DNA of 64,000 nucleotides from Lumnitzera littorea (GCA_024138015.1 JAMXBB010000008.1:41742390-41806389); one strand, 5' to 3'. Shown: positions 1 to 11,258, counted from the first letter of the stretch. Notes: generated by a model from the letters alone, not told the origin. Made by a program: numbers and translations.

Positions 1-773
1 TCTTTAGAGTACGCTTTAGACAATATAGTTTCTATTTCAGGGGGTACTATACATCAGAGAGGCTTTCCCATGAATAATACTTTATACAGCTCACCCTTAT
101 GTATAAGATACTTTCTTACTTTATTCTTTACTAACTGGACATTTATACTATTCGTAAGCAAGACATTATTTTTCAAGTAATTAGTTTAAGGGTGCCTCCA
201 ATCGCTTGCACTTGCTACAAAGTTGCATTCTCCCTAGTCGGGGAGTTTAGCACACTTTAGGTAACTCATTTGTAGTTGGGATACAACTTTAGACATTGTT
301 GGCCAGTAATACCTTGTAGATTGAATGCGCACTACAGGGGTGACCCTTCCTCTCCGTATTAGAGCTTATGGTATTTATCTAACTTCAAATAAGCTTGTTT
401 TTGTGCAAATACATAAGGACAAGACGGCTTTTGGTGCTTTAAAATACAAGACACCGTTAATATAAGTGAAGTTATTCAAGGTTGTCATAGAAGCTGCATT
501 TAGATGCACTAACTGTACCTTAATAGGAGTGCGCCAATCGTCTTGCATTTCTTTACCTTTGTCTACTAATTGCATGGTTGTGCATGGGATGAATTTCTTA
601 ATAACTTGGACATTCAAATTATTCTCTATAATTTGAATGGGAACTTTGGAAGCTAATGTTGCTAGGGTGTCTATGTCTATGTAGCGATTAGTAAACTGTT
701 TTATGTGCTCGTATTTCATTAAATTGAATTTGCTGACTAAAGATTGCGTTGTAGCCCTATAAGGTGCTAACAT
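1..773 (-). pseudogene. Integrase N-terminal part and linker of the gypsy element
   Basis: The longest open piece (375-773, 132 codons) begins MLAPYRATTQSLVSKF and continues with the linker typical of plant gypsy polyproteins after the RNase H domains (KVPIQ, DDWRTP, NGVLYFKAP). Downstream on the same strand (370 to 1), after stops, come residues like YWPTM and a further DWRHP...GELYK segment, as found just before and in the integrase zinc-binding region. The catalytic DDE core would lie beyond the left edge. Several stops make it non-functional. Confidence 0.7.
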
Positions 774-779
774 TGGTTC

Positions 780-1080
780 TTTGAGAGAAAATTCACCATT
801 CGCCTACTTTATGATCAGGTTTGAGTCACCGTGGATGCACGAGTTAGATGCTCCAATGTTTTGAGCAAAAATGAGACTAAGTCAAAGAGCTTCATACTTA
901 GCCTCATTATTAGTACATAGGAAGTTTAGCTTAAAAGTAAAAGGTATCTCTTGGCCTTTTGGATTTGTTAAGATCACCTTAACTCCTTGTCTAGTGTTAC
1001 TAGAGGAGCTATCAAATTGTACTTACCACTCTCCATTTGGCTCTACTCTCATTGAGTCTTCATGAAACTCCGTAAGGATT
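780..1080 (-). pseudogene. Second (archaeal-type) RNase H domain of the gypsy element
   Basis: Minus-strand translation gives, with interruptions, FDSSSSNTRQGVKVIL, then TNNEAKYEAL, then HGDSNLIIK. These are the three acidic blocks of an RNase H fold: D in FD, E in NNEA.YEAL, D in GDSNL. It follows the first RNase H and precedes the integrase linker, as in Tat-lineage elements. In-frame stops are present. Confidence 0.7.
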
Positions 1081-1099
1081 ATATCTATGGCAGGAGCCC

Positions 1100-1468
1100 T
1101 ATGTGTTATAGAAAACAAAGCTAAAAGGTTTGCTAGAGCTTGAGACTTAATATCTTTAGGTGACACAATCGTGATATTAAATTTTGATAGGAGGAGCAAC
1201 CATTTTACAGTCCTTTTTAAAAGAGCTAATCATGACAATAAATACTTTAATGGATCAAAATGAGTAATAAGATTAACCCTCTGAGCCAAAAAAATAATAG
1301 CACAACTTTTGCATAGCAAATACGAACACGAAGCACTGCTTCTCGTAAGCTAAGTATTTCACTTAGCTTCCCTAGAGTGACTGGCTCTAGTAGTAGATCG
1401 GTCGTTCACTACCATCTAATTCTTATGCTAGTAAAGCCCTAATAGACTTATCAATGGCTGTTAAATAA
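1100..1468 (-). pseudogene. First RNase H domain of the gypsy element
   Basis: Reading the minus strand from the edge of the nested solo LTR gives IFYLTAIDKSIRALLA, then GSERPIYY, then EKQCFVFVFAMQKLCYY, with stops between them. This matches the plant gypsy RT-RNase H connection and RNase H (LTATDKSIGALLAQE...ERPIYYLSR...EKHCLALVFA in relatives). It is separated from the RT by the solo LTR at 1474-3498. Confidence 0.75.
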
Positions 1469-1805
1469 AAGATTGTAGACACCTCATATTTTCCCTCCTT
1501 TTTATTTTTCAGATTGGGTTAAAGGGTCTTAAATTAGAAATACAAAAAAATAGAAAAATAAGAAAACATAACAAAATAAGAAATTTAGAAAAAAAAAAGG
1601 AAAAATTTAGAAAGTTAAAAAGTCACAAAAAATTTTAAAAAAAATTGAAAAAGTTGTAAAAAAATTTTTTAAGTAGTTTAAATAGAATAGATTTTTTAAT
1701 TTAAAAAGCCTAAATAAAACAACCATTGGACTTAGGCTTAGATTTAAATCTAGTTCAGGCTAACCTAGTTCATATGTACAATTTACAAGGCACAGGCTAA
1801 TGACC

Positions 1806-1864
1806 TAATAGTAAAACACTTAGACTAAGCGCATGGACTTGGTTAGAGATCCTGAGTTCAATCC
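1806..1864 (+). other. tRNA-like pol III box pair inside solo LTR A
   Basis: An A-box-like stretch (TAGTAAAACACTTAG, about 1809-1823) is followed by a B-box-like GAGTTCAATCC (about 1854-1864). The same arrangement is better preserved in solo LTR B (10767-10814, minus). No full tRNA cloverleaf is present, so this is not called as a tRNA gene. Confidence 0.4.
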
Positions 1865-2224
1865 ATAGAAGGTACAAAATGCATCTTTTATTTTCTTTTC
1901 TCACCTTATCACCATGTTATCATCACATCATCGCAACATCATTTACTAACTCACTTCTAAGTGTGGTAAGCACATTTCTACATGCGTTAAACACACTCCT
2001 ACATGCATGGCTTTATATTTGGCATTACATGTTGTGTAGGTTCGCCTAACTTAAACATGAAAGAAAATCATATTGCATTTAATATTTTCCATCCTTAACT
2101 CAACCATGATAACTACAAATAGAGGTTCATTCTTCATTTTCAACACATAACAAGGCTTTGAAACACTTTAGAAAAATAAAAATTGAAGCTTCCTCTCTCT
2201 CTCTAAGATAGCATCCCCTACAGT

Positions 2225-2535
2225 GTTTTTATGACTAAGTGAGCTGATCGAAGTCGACTAGAGTCAACTAAAGCCAACTGGAGCATATCGGAGCCGACCG
2301 AGTTGAAGTGAGCCAATCCAAGCCAAAGACAGCTGATCGAAGCTAATTGGAGCCAACTGAGCCGAAGTGAGCCGACCAAGCTAAAGTAAGCCAATCGAGC
2401 CACCCCTAAGCCAATCGAGTCGACCAAGCTGATCGAGCCGACCATGCCGTTCTTGAGCCGACTAAGCCGCCCCAAGCTAATGCGAGCTGCCTTTGAGTTG
2501 TCTGAGCTGATTCAAAGCCAATCTGAGCCAACCTA
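2225..2535. repeat. Degenerate short tandem repeat within solo LTR A
   Basis: The region is a run of variants of GAGCCGACC, AAGCCAATCG and AAGTGAGCC in roughly 10-20 bp steps, much richer in G and C than the flanks. It lies wholly inside the solo LTR. The 85-codon minus-strand frame across it (2218-2475) is a by-product of the repeat, not a gene. Confidence 0.6.
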
Positions 2536-3869
2536 ATCTGGTTTTTTTTTTTTTTTCTCTTTTTAATTTTATTTATTTATTTATTTGTAAATGTAATAAT
2601 AAATGAGAAAAATGAAAAAAAAAAAAGAAAAAGAAAAAGGGAAGAAAAGAAAAATAAAAAGAGAAAAAGAGAAAAAAAAAAGTAGTTTAATTTTTTTTTA
2701 GTTTAATAGAAATAGATAGGATAAGTAATAAAATAAATAAGATAGTATAATAAAAATAAATAAATAGTATAGTGAATAAAAATTGTTTTGATACTTAGAA
2801 AAATCTAGTTTTCTAAAAATAAATGAAAATAAATAGACCATTTCCAAATTAAGACCATTTTAGAGTTTCTAAAAATAAAACATCGATTAGGACTCTTTAG
2901 GAGAATTTCATTGAATAAATTAAACTGGGTAAAAAACGTAAATCCGTCTTTTTTTCAAAAATTAAAATTAAATCACCCAATAAATTTTTTATAAAAGAAC
3001 TATGTACGTCTGATCCCGAATAACAGATACATCGGCACCTATGAGGGAAAGATAAAAATAAAAAATCTGATTTTCCTTTTTAGTTTAGATTACTTTGTTT
3101 ATCTAATTAGAGTAACGAATAATTAAGTTCTATTTCACATATTTGAAAGGTGATTTTTAAAGTTAAAATTAAATTTGGAAAATTAATTATACCCATAAAG
3201 GTTTAAAATTCCTATCCCTCGAATCCAAATCTCTTATTTTAAAACCATTTTCAAAATTGGTTTTTTATCGAAAAATTAATGGCTAAGTTATAACCAATCT
3301 GCCCAATTGGTTATAACTTAACTCTTTTTCTTAACCCCAGTCGGGTGGCGACTCCAAAATGATTTCAAGATATAAAAGAATCGATTTTCTTTAAACCTTA
3401 GTCAAGAGTCAATATTAAACGAGTAAGGATTTAATATTGGTCAGTTTAAAGAAGACTTGATTAAAAAAAAACGGGGAGTTGAAAAACCAGGCTTGACAAA
3501 GATCATTAGCAATCCTTTAATTCGCATTGTCATCATTGCTAGGGAGATGAGTACCTCCTTAATCTTCTATATGGCTTCTTCATGAGGTTACCCCCATTCA
3601 AATGGAGTTCCCTTTTTCTTAAGCTATTGTAATGGATAAGAAATTCTTGCCAATGCATGGATGAATCACCTAATATAGGAGACCTTTCCCATGAAGGTCT
3701 TTAATTCCCTTGGACTAGTAAATGAGGGCATGCAACGTATAGCCTACACCTTTGTTAGATCTACATTAATTCCTTTTCTATGAACAACGAATTCAAGGAA
3801 TTTCTTGAAAGCTACCCTAAAGATGCACTTTAAGGGATTCATACGCAATTTATATAGACGACATCGCTT

Positions 3870-4320
3870 AAAGACCTTTCGTCAATGAGTCAAGTGATTA
3901 GGAGCCTATCTTGACTTGACAACTATGTCATTAACATAGTCATGCATCATGTCATGAAATATGACAGTCATTGCTCTCTAGTAGGTAGCTCTTGCATTCT
4001 TGAGTCCAAACGACATGACTATGTAATGGAGGTTTCCCATTGGTGTTCTGAAAGCAATGCATTCAGCATCTCTAGTAATCATCTTTATTTGGTTGTAACC
4101 ACTAAAGCCAACCATGAATGAGAATAATTCATGTTTAACTGTGGCATCCACCAATGTATCAATATTCGGTAATGGGAAATCATCTTTTGGGCAAGCATTG
4201 TTAAGATCGCGAAAGTCTATGCAAACACGTATATGTCTATTCTTCTTTTTCACTAGCACAATAATGGCCAGCCAGGTAGAATGTTCAATCGGCTTAATGA
4301 AGCTAGCTTGAAGCATCTTT
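3870..4320 (-). pseudogene. Reverse transcriptase domain of the gypsy element
   Basis: Open from 4316 to 3978: a segment with FIKPIEHSTWLAIIVLVKKK, then RVCIDFRDLNNACPKDDFPL, then FSGYNQIKM and AFRTPMGNLHYIVMSFGLKN, the core of plant gypsy RT. After a stop the frame continues to YVNDIVVKS. Relatives have YVDDIVVKS, so the second catalytic aspartate is changed to asparagine. The fingers and palm blocks are recognisable, but the enzyme would be inactive. Confidence 0.9.
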
Positions 4321-5029
4321 TCAATCTCTTCTTTTATTTATACTTCAATTTTAGGTAAAAGATTTGCTATCCCTACTTCATTGGCTTAACCTCAAGTGCA
4401 ATGTTCAATCTATGCCCCACTAAACTAGGGTCCAATCTTGACATTTCATCATATGTTTAAGCAAACACGTCCTTGTATTCCTTCAACAACTCTACTAAGT
4501 GGACCTTAATCTCTTCGTAGAGACTCCCCTAGTCCCACTAGTTCTAACTCTTCAATCTCTTCAACTTGGGGTTTCATTTGGTCTTGCATTTGAGGAAGGG
4601 CGGGCTAGGTTTCTTGCACTAGTATGGGATCTAAGAAAGATAAAAAACCTCCTTGGATCCCCAAGACCATCATAAGCAATATACTATTCGCCTATTACCC
4701 TTGACAAAACTTTTTATCCCCTTAGCTTTTCATTGCTTCTTCTGACCCTTACGAGAGCCTTACATTCTCCTCTTCTTCTTTTGTTTATCTTAAGTCTCCT
4801 CCTGTGTGGGCAATGGTATGCCGGAGGGTTTGGCAATTGCAATCTCTCCATCTTCAACATACTCATCAAAGAACCCTACGTTGACTATATAAGACTCGTT
4901 ATGTTCAAATGAGTTCTTCGTAACTAGAATGAAGATACCTTTACCCTTCTAATGGCCCTTAATGTATTAGTGTCATGTTAAGGGTATGAGGTTGTAATCA
5001 TACAACCACTTTCTCCCAACCAAAAGATG

Positions 5030-5245
5030 GTAGGATATGGGTACATTGATCATATGGAATTACATGGATCCTTGTATGGGTTTAACTTTAAAGACGACAT
5101 TAACATGTCCTATTGTGTCTGTAGTTGTTTCAATAAAGCTATTTACTACAACAAGTTGCTTCACTAGGTATCAGTTGTCTATCCTTACAACCTATAATGT
5201 AGTTATTGGCATAATGTTTATGGAAGAACCATTGTCTATGAATGT
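5030..5245 (-). pseudogene. Aspartic protease domain of the gypsy element
   Basis: Minus-strand translation contains FIDNGSSINIMPITTL followed, after stops, by a stretch equivalent to the flap and beta strands of retropepsins. The DxGSS-like block is the protease active site of this gypsy lineage (usually D-D/N-G-S). It lies between gag and RT as expected. Confidence 0.65.
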
Positions 5246-6129
5246 CCTCTTAATTGAGCATACTCTCTACATAAAGATGATGATTGTGATTAGGGTTTTT
5301 CACATGCATGTCTACGTCTGTAAAGAGTATCACATTCTCATACACATTGGTCATCCTTCGTACTAGTTATGTTGTATTATATTGTACTACACTCCCCATA
5401 TTGTCTCTTAGAAATCTGGGTAAGTATAGTTGCTGTTGCAAGCCATGCATCTTCATCAAATCCTAGTAAAGCAAAGAATTTCCTAAAGTTGGAAGTCTTC
5501 ATTAAGGCGGAAACCACTAATAAGTATGCGCCTTAATTGGTTTCTATTACTACTTCCTTCCCTTTATGTACCTCAACTTATTGCACATGTCTCTCTTCTT
5601 GTCTCAAATCATAACTAACAACATTCACAACACCCCATTGGGTGTTGTATGTTAGGAGCGGATTACTATGTACATCATTATTCTCTATGATAAATTCTCC
5701 ATTACAAACCTTATCATTAAATATCTTCTTCAGTGTCCAGCACTATTTAGTTTGATGGCTTATAATCATGTGATATCTACATAACTTAGGGTCATTCTTC
5801 TTGTTTGTAGTCAGTAAACACTTCAGTCTTCACCTTTGGGAGCTTTATGTTCCCATCTCGTAACCATTGGTCAAGTACAATATGTACCTTAACCCATCGA
5901 GTATGGGAATGAGATTATTGATGTAGAGCCTCGTAAACTATCATTCCTTGACTTCTTGCTATCTCTACAACTTTCTCCTCAGGCTGAGTTAACAAATGTT
6001 ACCTGTTTCTCGAATCTCCTATCTTCTATCCATTGTCACACAATGGAGCTATTAGTCCATCTTACAGTTTTGATGAGTGTAGAGAAAGAACACAAGTTAA
6101 GGTTTTCTAGGTGTACAGCATATTCAGTA

Positions 6130-6510
6130 AACATCTCCTAAATGTAAATATTCACCAATTCCTTTTCATCACATTCCTCTTGGATGTCTAAGGCATACTC
6201 TCGAAAGCGCTCTATGTAATCCATCAAATCTTCTTTCGGGTTTTGTTGTTTTCTTCCCATGCTCGTAATTGTGACTCATTCCTGAGTGGAGAAGAGTTTC
6301 TCTAGGAAGGTATTACATATAGTTCCCATGAATCAACAGATCCCAAGGGGAGGTTGACATACTAGGTGTATGCCTTCTCTATCGATGATTTGGAGAATTC
6401 TCTAAGCTTTAGGTCATTATCAAGCCTATAAGGCTCTCGAGTTTCAATAAATTTCAGTAAGTGTTCCTTTACACTTCCCTTCTCACCATTGAACTACATG
6501 AATTTAAGAC
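6130..6510 (-). pseudogene. gag remnant of the gypsy element
   Basis: The minus strand reads KEHLLKFIETREPYRLDNDL, then KLREFSKSSIEKAYT, then YVNLPLGSVDSWE and, after frame changes, the equivalent of the ...Y.RFREYALD segment. This is the retrotransposon gag core of plant gypsy elements. Stops and shifts are frequent. The rest of 5250-7230 belongs to the same internal region but holds no readable domain. Confidence 0.7.
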
Positions 6511-7231
6511 TTACATAGTCCTTAAGATATGGCTTCATTACAATGCATTGATGATATGAGAGTTTCAACTCTGATACTCTCATAGATAACTTAGCTTGTA
6601 TTTCCTTCATATAAACGTCTAAGTATTTCCTTGTTACAAAGGAGGTCCTTAGAGTAGAAGCTATGAACACAGGTAGTAAAGCAAGGGCAACATTGGGATG
6701 AGAAGTAAATCCACCTAAAATTGGGATGATAGGATTAGATGGAGGAGCAAGTACGCTTAAGGATGAAGAGCCACCTAACTAGACTCTTACATTCTTTGTT
6801 GATAAGGTCAGTTGTTATGTAGGTTCTAGTAGGCGGTGGTGGCTTCATCACCTCCTCCTTAATGGAGATCTTCCTCAACAATTGGAGGATTAGTTGGTTA
6901 AGCTAAGGTAGTGGAGCTTGGCTATGCAACAACCATAAGTTTTGACAAAGCCATACCTTGTTGTACAATAACAATGGTAGCCATCTCGATAAGGATGGGT
7001 TGGAACATATCCATAAACTAGTTTAAAGCCCTCGTAGCTTCCTACATTGCCAGCATTATCAGTATGGGATCTAGTGGAGCCTCAGGTACTAAATGGTCCT
7101 AGCTAATATTCTTAGGTAATAGGAGTGGATTCTGCTCAATAAGCTTAACATTAGTGTTGAGCACTTAGGATATGGTATTAGATGTGCTAGTTATTCTATT
7201 CCTGGAGGTACGATATCTCTGTAATCACTCT

Positions 7232-7249
7232 TTCCCTGTAAAGTTACCA
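7232..7249 (-). other. Primer binding site of the gypsy element
   Basis: Three bases inside the LTR end, the minus strand reads TGGTAACTTTACAGGGA. Position and leading TGG fit a tRNA primer site. The tRNA species cannot be fixed by eye. Confidence 0.5.
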
Positions 7250-7252
7250 AAA

Positions 7253-7924
7253 TGTAGAAGTAGGGTTTGACTGGGGTAGTCATATGTGTATTGCATGAGT
7301 GACACGCTATACGTAGCTTAAAGAAAGTAAAGCGAGAATGACAGCTAATGGGATTATTAGGTGAGAATAAAATAGAGAGAAGGAACAAGCAATCTCAATA
7401 TTTCAAATCCATAAGTGACAAATAACACAACCTTTAGGGACCTCAAGCATTCACCTTGAAGCTTGAGCGAATAAAATCAACTCTTTACCTGAATTGCTTG
7501 TTTGATCTTAGAGAGTTGAGACTTTGTAAAGCAATATTGTTTCTTTGTTCTCTCTCCAAGAGTTCTAAATGGGGAGAAAAGGCCACGTATTTATGGTCTC
7601 TTGGGCAAGATAAAATTCGTCCGATCATCTACGTAATCAACGGATGAGATGAAACTTGTTCAATTCATGGTTATCCTAAATGAGCTAGTTGATGGGCCCA
7701 AGGTCAGTAGCCTTCCTCATGAGTGCATGAGCCTACTTAAGAAAGGTTGGAGGTAGATAGATTGGTCTAATAATCCCTATTCTAAGCCCACTAAGCTAAA
7801 TCTCCCTAAATCATCCAATTACAGACTAGACTTCCTAAACTTTGTCACCTAACTTAAGGAGTTAAGCCTAAATAAATAATGGGTTAAGCCCAATAATTAG
7901 TATGACAATTTTCAACCCTCTACA
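7253..7924 (-). repeat. 5' LTR of the minus-strand gypsy element
   Basis: On the minus strand it begins TGTAGAGGGTTG (7924) and ends CTTCTACA (7253), giving 6-bp inverted ends TGTAGA/TCTACA. It is followed directly by the primer binding site. Length is 672 bp. The outer flank is AAATC; the matching target duplication would be outside the window. Confidence 0.7.
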
Positions 7925-8046
7925 AAATCAAAAGAGATTACTACCTTCAACTCTTCTTTTATATGTAAATGGATCATAATTCGATAGGTGTGTAGCTTCA
8001 ACCTTTGAATGGGTCTGCTTTGTTAAAGTATGCAAGGAGTTGTTCG
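7925..8046 (-). pseudogene. Broken fragment of a UBC (E2) gene: exon 5 and intron edge
   Basis: The stretch aligns along its length with the E2 gene's exon 5 and adjoining intron 5 (about 23272-23395). Shared blocks include GATTACTACCTT (splice donor region), TAGCTTCAAC, ATGGGTCTGCT and ATGCAAGGAGTTGT. By eye the match is about 80%. An extra base next to ATGGGTCTG breaks the reading frame, and the other exons are absent. It abuts the outer edge of the gypsy 5' LTR (7924), so the LTR element may have inserted into intron 5 of an E2 gene copy. It is clearly a pseudogene fragment. Confidence 0.7.
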
Positions 8047-8582
8047 ATTTATTAGCGAGGTGATTACCCTCACCACTAGTTTTTTTTTTTTTATTAAAAG
8101 ACAAAAACAATTGAAGACCTGATTAGGTTATATGACTCCTATGGGGTGGCTAGAAGCTTTTTCTCTTTTATTGACTTTTCTTAAATATATATATATATAT
8201 ATATGTATATAATTTTTTTCAAACTTTTAATAATATTCCAGTTCCTTAATTATTTTTAATTAATTTGTATAGTTTATATATATATTATTACTTTATATAT
8301 TTAAATTAATAATACAGATTGACTTTTCATTTATTTTTGCATACCTTTTGTTTTATTTTTCTTATTTTTTAATTTTTATTACTTAACTCATTTTTTTTTT
8401 ATCATTTTGTGATATTTTTTATTTAATATAAGTATGTGTACTAATAGAATTGCGCCATTTGTCATGAATGAATGAAAAACTTAACATCGTTAAAAAAAAA
8501 AAAAAGACTCATTTCATTTGTACATGTTTACAAGCATTAAAGACTCAAGTGTAAAAAATAAAAAGGTTTAGAACTAAAATAT
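8047..8582. other. AT-rich non-coding spacer
   Basis: Contains a TA microsatellite (8184-8204) and homopolymer T and A runs. No gene, LTR end or known motif is seen up to the target duplication of solo LTR B. Confidence 0.6.
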
Positions 8583-11258
8583 TGTTGATCTTGAATTTTT
8601 CCTAGTTTAATATTTTTCTTAACCCAACCTGTACTGAATCTTATACCCATTCAATATAAATCCTCGACTAAAGATTAAAAAAAAAAATTTGTTTTCTTTT
8701 AAATTTTGAAAAAAAAAAACACTTTTTTAGTTGCTACCCAATCGGAGTTAGGAAAAGAATTAAATTATAACCAATTAAGTGGATTGGCTATAACTTAGCT
8801 ATCGATCTTCGATAAAACCAAATTTTAAAAAATGATTTCAAAACTAAAGATCTTGGATCTAAGGGCTACCTATTAACCCTAATCAAGTACCACTTTTAAC
8901 ACTCCAAAATTAATTTTATTTTTCAATTACCCCTTTAGTTAATTCTACATTCACAATTAAGGAAAATTATTTATAAAAATAGAAAATAAAAATAATTTCC
9001 CTATTTTAAGTCACATTGTAAGTGCCTACATAGCCTATAGTAAGGATCAAACTTCCTGTAATTCTTTAAATAAAACTTTAGTTTGTTAATTGATTTTAAT
9101 TCTAAAAAATCATCGAGTTTACACATTTAACTATTTAAATTATATTTAAGAAAAATCTAAAAGACAGTCCTAATTTCAATTTTTATTTGGAAAAATTCTA
9201 AAAGAAGTCATAAATTTGAATACAATTGATTAATTTTTTTTTTTTTGGAAAACAATATTTTTAGATGATAAAACCTTGTTTTAAATATATTTTTATATAT
9301 ATTTTTTATTTTTTGACTGAAAAATGCATATATAAAAATAAATAAATAAATATCGAAGCTTTTCCCCTTTCTTGTCTTCTCTCTTTTTTCTTTTCTTTTT
9401 TTGGCTTTTTTTTATATAATAAGATGAACATTAAAGAAAAAGAAATAAAAAGGAAAAAAATAAAATACAATAAAATGAATTACAACATAAAGGGAAAAAA
9501 AAAAAAAAAGAAAGAGGACCAGATCAAACTTAGAGTGGGTGTAAGTCTGGAGCAAATGGATCAAGTTAGATTCAAGTCAGGTTAAAGAGTCTAGTTAGGG
9601 TTAAAGTAGAGAAGGAGGAGTAGCGTTTGTATAGCTTGATTTGGATTCTAAAATGAGTCGAAGAAGGGATTTTTATGTGTTTTGGATTGGACTTAATGGG
9701 TGTAGACCAAGTGCCATGGCCATTAGTGGTGATGCAATGTGGATGGTAGTGGGTGGTAGTGTTTGTGTTCGGAGGTGCTTGCTAGGCATGAATGGGGTAT
9801 ATCTCTTAGGGTTTTCAAGTGTGTCGAGTTTAGCCATAGTATTAGTTTAGGGCGTAGTCTAGTGGTAATAGTTGTTTGGCAATGGTGATCATGGTTAGAG
9901 TTAGGGCTTCATGATGGTGGTTCATGAAGGCAATTAGGAAGCATGGCAGTGAACAAAGGTAATCATGTTAAAGAGCTTAGAGATTGGGGAATCTAATGGT
10001 GGTGCTAAATTGACTCAAGGAGCTTCGATTTGAAGCTCAAGCTAGAGAGAGAAAGGGATGAAACGAGTAGAGAGAGAAAGAGTTAGTGTATATGTTCTTG
10101 AGTGATTCTGATGATGAATGATGATAAAAAACTAATACTTAGGTACCCTTTTTATACTCTTTTAGCTCCGTTTTGGCACAAAAGGTGTTGAATTACAATG
10201 AATTCAAATCATTAAGCTAATGGGTTTGACTAGGCTTAAATCTCAAATTCAAAGAAAATGATTGTTATTCTTAAGTAATTGATGATCAAATGATGTTTAT
10301 GGGAACTTGAGATTTCTGAAAATACCCATAAGAAGCTTCGAAAATTGATGAGAAGCACTAATCAAGCATGGGTCAAATCAAGTTTCAAAGAATTACATTT
10401 TTCAATTCAAAAAAATAAAATAAAATAAAGTTAATGGGTTTGGCATGGAAAGTGTTGAATTACCATTCAAGCTTTTTTTTCCATTTTTCAATTCAATTTT
10501 TATTGCCTCAATGCATGAAGCTAGATGAGTTCTTATACTTGATGCGTAGCACTCCAAGTATATTTTGTACTTTCACCATTGATTTGGTGAAAATGCAATA
10601 TCAAAGGGATTAAAAATGGTCGAAAACTAAGCACCTTGGGTGTGCTAATCACGAGAAAAGCAAGGAAAGAGTGGGAAAGAGGAGGAAAATGACATAGTCA
10701 GCCAATCAATGGTTGACATGTGTCCATTTCTAGTAAAAAAATAAAAAGCCCGCCTAGGCCTTATGCAAGATTCAAACTTAGGTCTCTAATGTAGCATGCA
10801 AGTACTTTACCATCAAGCTTTTGGCTTGTGCGTTGTCTATATTTGCAAGTAAATTGCACATATAGATTAAGCTGACCTAAGCTAGATTCAAATATTAAAT
10901 ATAAGCCCAAGTCGAAATGATCCCTTTGTAAATGACCAAATCTAAATAGCATTAAAATGCTTAAACCATTTAATTTATTTCTACTTTATTCTAAAAAATG
11001 TACTCTATTCTAATCTATCCAAAACTTAATAATTATTCCTATTTTCTAAAATCCTAAAAGTTTTCCTTTTTTTTAGTTTTTATTTTATTTTTCTGTTTTT
11101 CTATTTCTTTATGCTTTTTCTAATTTTTCAATATTTTTTACTTTTCCCTTTTTGGTTTTTTTTTTTTTTTTTTTGTACTTTTGAGTTAAGACCCTATTTT
11201 CCTATTCTAAAAAATTTTTAAAACTATAAGTAGGCAAAAATGGGGTGTCTATAAATAT
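8578..11258 (-). repeat. Solo LTR B (8583-11253), reverse, with 5-bp target duplication AATAT
   Basis: On the minus strand it starts TATAGACACCCCATTTTTGCC (11253) and ends at 8583, where plus reads TGTTGATCTTG. The outer TG of the start is changed to TA. AATAT lies on both sides (8578-8582 and 11254-11258). Shared blocks with solo LTR A include GGGTCTTAA near the start, the tRNA-like boxes, and the segment with AGTTATA.CCAAT near the end. Length is 2671 bp against 2025 bp for A. No internal genes or second LTR. The 63-69 codon frames inside it are not genes. Confidence 0.75.
10767..10814 (-). other. tRNA-like pol III box pair inside solo LTR B
   Basis: The minus strand reads GATGGTAAAGTACTTG (A-box-like, 10814-10799), about 20 bases, then AAGTTTGAATCTT (B-box-like, 10779-10767). 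The order and spacing resemble a tRNA gene body. The same boxes occur at the matching place in solo LTR A, so they are a family feature. No cloverleaf or terminator was confirmed. Confidence 0.45.

Larger units (their letters stand above)
1469..3503 (+). repeat. Solo LTR A (1474-3498) with 5-bp target duplication AAGAT
   Basis: The block starts TGTAGACACCTCAT at 1474 and ends GGCTTGACA at 3498, so it has TG...CA ends. The 5 bp on each side are identical (AAGAT at 1469-1473 and 3499-3503). It interrupts an otherwise continuous gypsy pol region, so it is an insertion of 2025 bp. No coding region or second LTR is present, hence a solo LTR. A second copy of the family lies at 8583-11253 in reverse. 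The clearest shared block is around 3240-3360 (inverted match to about 8720-8850). Family not named. Confidence 0.85.
1..7924 (-). mobile_element. Decayed Ty3/gypsy LTR retrotransposon, Tat-type, left end outside window
   Basis: On the minus strand the parts appear in the order 5' LTR (7253-7924), primer binding site, gag, protease, reverse transcriptase, RNase H, a second RNase H-like domain, then the start of integrase. RT-RH-INT order is that of Ty3/gypsy elements, and a second (archaeal-type) RNase H after the first is known from the Tat lineage. All reading frames carry stops and shifts, so the copy is dead. The 3' LTR lies beyond position 1. A solo LTR of another family (1474-3498) is inserted between RT and RNase H. 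The order of domains is seen directly; the lineage name is an inference from the double RNase H. Confidence 0.85.

Noticed and set aside
375..773. 132-codon minus-strand frame as a host gene
   Set aside because: Its sequence is the linker region of gypsy polyproteins and it lies in order within the element's pol region.
1806..1864. Functional tRNA gene in solo LTR A
   Set aside because: Only box-like motifs are present; no cloverleaf arms or anticodon loop are visible.
2218..2475. 85-codon minus-strand frame
   Set aside because: Produced by the short tandem repeat inside solo LTR A; no domain.
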